Of a stretch of 64,000 nucleotides of DNA, positions 60,453-64,000 are shown one piece after another. Numbering within the stretch: the stretch's first letter is position 1; the number at the start of each line of letters is the position of its first letter. The DNA is from an uncultured Bacteroidales bacterium (GTDB taxonomy: Bacteria > Bacteroidota > Bacteroidia > Bacteroidales > UBA4417). The stretch is taken from NCBI GenBank assembly GCA_903879715.1, contig CAIRMR010000193.1, positions 1 through 64,000 on the forward strand, read 5' to 3'. Under the pieces are notes generated by a model. That model saw only the letters and a list, made by a program, of their open reading frames with translations. It searched no databases and was not told where the DNA came from. The position numbers and the translations under genes were made by a program.

Positions 60453-62441
60453 GTGCTTTCTTCACTCAACCTGCCTTTGAAACTCTCCGTAATTATCGTC
60501 AGTTATAATGTTAAGCACTTCCTGGAGCAGTGTCTGTATTCGGTGCGAGCCGCAAGCGCCGGCATTGAAACTGAAATATTCGTGGTTGATAATGCTTCCA
60601 TTGATGGCTCGGTAAAAATGGTAAAGGAAAAATTCCCTGAATCAAAATGTATCGCAAACTATGAGAATGCAGGATTTGCAAAAGCTAATAACCAGGCAAT
60701 CAGGCAATCAACCGGAGAATATATTCTTTTGCTGAACCCGGATACTATAGTGGAAACTGACACTTTCGCTAAAATCCTTGCCTTTATGGACAGCCATACT
60801 GATGCGGGAGGACTTGGCGTGAAAATGGTTGACGGAACAGGAAAGTTTCTGCCTGAATCAAAACGAGGATTACCAACGCCTGCCGTAGCTTTTTACAAAA
60901 TATTCGGTTTCTCGCGTTTGTTTCCGAAATCAAAGATTTTCAACAAATACCACCTGGGCTATCTCGATAAGGACAAAACACACCAGGTAGAAATCCTGGC
61001 TGGCGCGTTTATGCTGATGCGCAAATCAGTTCTTGACAAGGTTGGACTTCTTGATGAATCCTTTTTTATGTATGGCGAAGATATTGATCTTTCGTATCGT
61101 ATTATAAAAGCCGGCTATCACAACTACTACTACCCTGATGCCCGTATAATCCACTATAAAGGGGAAAGCACAAAAAAAGGCAGCCTGAACTATGTTTTCG
61201 TGTTTTATAACGCGATGATCATTTTTGCGCAAAAGCATTATACGACTAAAAATGCAAGGCTCTTTTCGATGCTTATCAATATGGCAATATATTTCAGGGC
61301 ATTGCTTTCAATTGTCAGCCGGGTATTGAAAAACACGCTTCTTCCGTTGGCTGATGCTTTACTTTTATATGCCGGGCTTGCCATGATTGCACGAATCTGG
61401 GAACAGAATTTCGTTTATCCCTGGGGCGGGCATTATCCGAAAGAGCTTTACCTGCTTATAATACCTTCGTTTATAGCCGCCTGGATGATAAGCATCTATT
61501 ATTCGGGTGGGTACGACAAGCCGCTAAGCCTGTGGAGATCTTATCGGGGATTGTTCAGCGGTACAATTATTATCCTGGTAATTTATGCGTTATTACCTGA
61601 AGAGTTCAGATTTTCTCGATCGCTGATTCTCACAGGTACTGCCTGGGCGATAATTGCGTTAACGCTTTCGAGGATGCTTCTGCATATCCTTCATATCAGC
61701 GAATACAGAATTCACGCAAATAAAACTAAACGATTTGCCGTAGTTGGCGAAGCGCCGGAAGTGCAGCGCGTGGCTGACCTGCTTCAGAAAGCGCTTTCAA
61801 ATCCCGGATTTATCGGCTTGATTAACACAGGCGCGCAACAAGGCGATACAAATGGATTCCTTGGCAATGTTTCGCAAATCAGGGATATTATCAATATTTA
61901 TAAAATAGATGAACTGATCTTTTGCGCCAAGGACATGCCTGCCGAGAACATTATAGATCAAATGTCGGCATTACAGCATTCGCAGGTTGAGTATAAAATA
62001 GCTCCGCCTGAAAGTATGTCTATTATTGGAAGCAATTCCATTGATACCGCCGGTGACCTTTATGTAATTGATATAAATTCAATCGGTAAATTTCAGAACA
62101 GGCGAAGCAAACGCGTTTTCGATGTGGTGACGAGCCTGGCTTTACTGGTTTCCTTTCCTGTAACTGTTTTGATAATGGGCCATCCGGTAACTTACCTGCA
62201 AAATATTTTAAAAGTATTAACCGGGTTTAAATCAATAACCGGTTATCATCCAGTGGAACTTTCGGAACACAAATTGCCTGAAATCCGCAAAGGAATTATT
62301 TATCCTACTGATGGCCTGAGCAATCAAAACATTGACCAACAGGCTGTTGGAAGGCTCAATATGCTTTACGCCCGCGATTACAGGATCAGCAATGAATTCC
62401 GGTTGCTTTACAGGGGATTCAGGCGCCTGGGACGAAAATAG
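60453..62441 (+). CDS. GT2 glycosyltransferase fused to a degenerate polyprenyl-glycosylphosphotransferase-like half
   Basis: The start is GTG at 60453; a TTG at 60477 would give the more usual MKLSVIIVSYN start. The 662 residues have an N-terminal GT2 domain (about 9-270) with LSVIIVSYN, VDNASIDGS, LLLNPDTIVE (DxD-like), ILAGAFMLMRKSVLDKVG and FMYGEDIDLSYRI, a rhamnosyl-type GT2. Four hydrophobic helices follow (about 285-425), then a Rossmann-like segment (FAVVGEAPEVQRV), as in WbaP/PglC-like large transferases. After KRVFDVVTSLALL the typical catalytic F-R-S-M region is not found, though GFKSITGYHP still resembles the MSLVGPRP block. The second half is therefore probably inactive or structural, giving a fused, membrane-docked GT2. 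Confidence 0.82.
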   Translation: MLSSLNLPLKLSVIIVSYNVKHFLEQCLYSVRAASAGIETEIFVVDNASIDGSVKMVKEKFPESKCIANYENAGFAKANNQAIRQSTGEYILLLNPDTIVETDTFAKILAFMDSHTDAGGLGVKMVDGTGKFLPESKRGLPTPAVAFYKIFGFSRLFPKSKIFNKYHLGYLDKDKTHQVEILAGAFMLMRKSVLDKVGLLDESFFMYGEDIDLSYRIIKAGYHNYYYPDARIIHYKGESTKKGSLNYVFVFYNAMIIFAQKHYTTKNARLFSMLINMAIYFRALLSIVSRVLKNTLLPLADALLLYAGLAMIARIWEQNFVYPWGGHYPKELYLLIIPSFIAAWMISIYYSGGYDKPLSLWRSYRGLFSGTIIILVIYALLPEEFRFSRSLILTGTAWAIIALTLSRMLLHILHISEYRIHANKTKRFAVVGEAPEVQRVADLLQKALSNPGFIGLINTGAQQGDTNGFLGNVSQIRDIINIYKIDELIFCAKDMPAENIIDQMSALQHSQVEYKIAPPESMSIIGSNSIDTAGDLYVIDINSIGKFQNRRSKRVFDVVTSLALLVSFPVTVLIMGHPVTYLQNILKVLTGFKSITGYHPVELSEHKLPEIRKGIIYPTDGLSNQNIDQQAVGRLNMLYARDYRISNEFRLLYRGFRRLGRK

Positions 62442-62664
62442 CTTTTGCTTTGAACCAAACTATGTATTTGTTTGTTTAGGTAAAGAGGTCAAAGAATTGA
62501 ACACAACTTTTATTGCCTAAAGCACATAAACTTAGTTAAATAATCTTATACCTCTGAATACTTTGAATTTAAGATTACCTTTAAGTGCTGAAAACCACTT
62601 AGACCTTAGCATACTGTTTAAACAGAAAAAGCATAAATATTTACAAAATAGCATAACCCATACC
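62442..62664. other. Gap between the GT2 fusion and E2 genes
   Basis: The 223 bases hold no gene I can support. Short frames here either run through the previous gene or extend the E2 frame upstream; the E2 start at 62665 is chosen because MANFELVMPKLGES is the usual beginning. Confidence 0.5.
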
Positions 62665-63957
62665 ATGGCAAATTTTGAACTGGTAATGCCAAAACTTGGC
62701 GAAAGTATTATTGAAGCAACCATTGTACGCTGGCACAAAAAAGAAGGCGATCTGGTTGTTGAGGATGAGTCGATCGCCGACCTGGCTACCGACAAGGTTG
62801 ATTCCGAAATACCATCACCTGTCGAAGGTATTGTGACTAAATTGTTTTAAAAGGAAGGTGATATTGTTCCGGTTGGAAAAGTTATTGCCATCATCAACCT
62901 GGGTGGCGAAGAAGCTGCACCGGTTGAAACATCGCAAAAAACCGAAACCACGACAACGGAAGTAAACACAGAAACTCAACCTGCCGCAGCTACGATTAAT
63001 GTTGCAGAGACTTTTGAAAGCGACAGGTTCTATTCACCGCTTGTCCGAAGCATTGCAAAACAGGAAAATATTCCTTTCAGTGAACTTGATAAGATTACCG
63101 GAACAGGGAAAGATAATCGCCTTACAAAACAAGATATACTTGATTATATTCATACCCGTGGGTCGAAACCAACAGCTCAGGCAGTGCCTGCAGGTGCAGT
63201 CGCAGCAGAAAAGCCAAAAATACAAGCACCGGTTGTAACCTCATCAACCGGCGATATTGTAATCGAAATGGATCGTATGCGCAGGCTGATTGCCGATCAT
63301 ATGGTAATGTCAAAACAGGTTTCGCCACACGTAACCTCGTTTATTGAAGTAGACGTTACAAACATTGTTCGCTGGCGCGATAAGATAAAAGATAGTTTTG
63401 TTAAACGTGAAGGTCAGAAAATCACGTATACTCCTTTGTTTGTAGAAGCTGCGGCTAAAGCTCTCCGCGAATTCCCGAATGTGAATGCTTCCATCGACGG
63501 CTATAAGATCATTCAGCGTAAGGCCATCAATATCGGAATGGCGGCTGCTCTACCGGATGGAAACCTGATTGTTCCGGTTATAAAAAATGCCGATTCAAAA
63601 AATCTTTTAGGCGTTGTTAAAGATGTGAATGATTTAGCTGACCGTTCGCGCAAAAACAAACTCAACCCTGATGATATTGCCGGCGGAACCTTTACCATCA
63701 CAAACTTCGGAACCTTCGACAGCCTTACAGGTGTTCCTGTAATCAACCAGCCGCAGGTAGCCATACTTGGTATCGGAACTATAAAAAAACGCCCCTGGGT
63801 GCTCGAAACTGCCGATGGCGATATGATCGCAATCCGGCATATCTGCATGCTTTCACTTTCCTACGATCACAGGCTTGTGGATGGCGCTTTGGCCGGGATG
63901 TTTATTAAACGGATACAGCAGATTTTAGAAGGATTTGATGTGAATACGGTAATTTAG
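62665..63957 (+). pseudogene. 2-oxoacid dehydrogenase E2 (dihydrolipoamide acyltransferase) with one in-frame stop codon
   Basis: The frame from 62665 to 63957 encodes a complete 430-residue E2 except for TAA at 62848-62850 (codon 62). No frameshift is present: the same frame continues KEGDIVPVGKVIAIINLGG. Domains are a lipoyl domain with K44 (LATDKVDSEIPSPVEG), a linker, an E3/E1-binding domain (FYSPLVRSIAKQENIPFSEL) and the acyltransferase core with H402 in SYDHRLVDGALAG. A Tyr codon (TAT or TAC) at position 62 would restore a normal reading, so one base change or a sequencing error can explain it. As written, only a 61-residue lipoyl fragment would be made. Its E1 is at 50157. Confidence 0.85.
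62848..62850 (+). other. In-frame stop codon within the E2 gene
   Basis: TAA at codon 62 interrupts the lipoyl domain between TKLF and KEGD. The flanking frame is intact on both sides. Confidence 0.9.
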
Positions 63958-64000
63958 GGAGAAGGGGAAAATAGAAAATGGAAAATAGTTAATATAGGAA
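63958..64000. repeat. AAAATAGAAAATGGAAAATAG repeat at the window end
   Basis: The last 43 bases hold a short run of the AAAATAG unit also seen near 18185 and, inverted, near 36361-36430. No gene is visible before the edge. Confidence 0.5.

Overview
The window comes from an anaerobic member of the Bacteroidota, most likely Bacteroidales or Marinilabiliales-like. Supporting evidence is a SusC/SusD pair, a type IX secretion (T9SS) C-terminal sorting domain, lipoproteins with typical lipoboxes, no clear Shine-Dalgarno sequences, several TAnnTTTG promoter boxes, a ferredoxin-dependent 2-oxoacid oxidoreductase and a rubrerythrin. There are no tRNA or rRNA genes, insertion sequences, phage genes or CRISPR arrays that I can recognise.

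Region 1 (1-30567) is one large polysaccharide utilisation locus (PUL), all on the + strand. It starts with a membrane-spanning sensor-regulator. SusC, SusD and a LamG-type surface lipoprotein follow, then two GH144-like (glycoamylase-fold) lipoproteins, a 1061-residue multimodular six-hairpin glycosidase, a GPH-type sugar symporter, a cytoplasmic GH35-type enzyme, a cytoplasmic GH94 phosphorylase resembling 1,2-beta-oligoglucan phosphorylases, an ADP-ribosylglycohydrolase-like lipoprotein, a GH43-like enzyme and a GH3 beta-glucosidase. GH144, GH94 (SOGP-like), GH35 and GH3 together point to a beta-1,2-glucan (or cyclic/decorated beta-1,2-glucan) pathway. In this model glucan is cut at the surface, oligosaccharides pass through SusCD, are trimmed in the periplasm, enter by the symporter, and are phosphorolysed or transglycosylated in the cytoplasm. 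A clear Rho-independent terminator closes the locus.

Region 2 (30590-43384) holds metabolic and housekeeping genes: an acyl-ACP thioesterase, a fused ADP-forming acetate-CoA ligase, a small Mpv17-like membrane protein, an ABC-2 exporter (minus strand), a TPR protein (minus strand), a PLP aminotransferase, and a four-gene 2-oxoacid:ferredoxin oxidoreductase operon that ends at a strong terminator. Together the oxidoreductase and the ADP-forming ligase form a classical anaerobic route from 2-oxoacids to acids with ATP formation.

Region 3 (43788-53025) has a small T9SS cargo protein, a repeat-containing fibre-like exported protein, a TIGR02757-type protein with a thioredoxin, an exported glutathione peroxidase, a rubrerythrin-like protein with an apparently decayed second half-site, a fused E1 alpha/beta 2-oxoacid dehydrogenase and an exported YciI-like protein.

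Region 4 (53103-62441) is a glycan or lipid-linked sugar cluster: two GT-C membrane glycosyltransferases, an FAD oxidoreductase of the UDP-galactopyranose-mutase-like type, two methyltransferases and a GT2 protein fused to a degenerate polyprenyl-glycosylphosphotransferase-like half. The window ends with an E2 acyltransferase gene that carries one in-frame stop codon.

Many intergenic gaps carry short degenerate tandem units, often as two complementary arms, and dispersed perfect palindromes. They sit mainly at transcription-unit boundaries.
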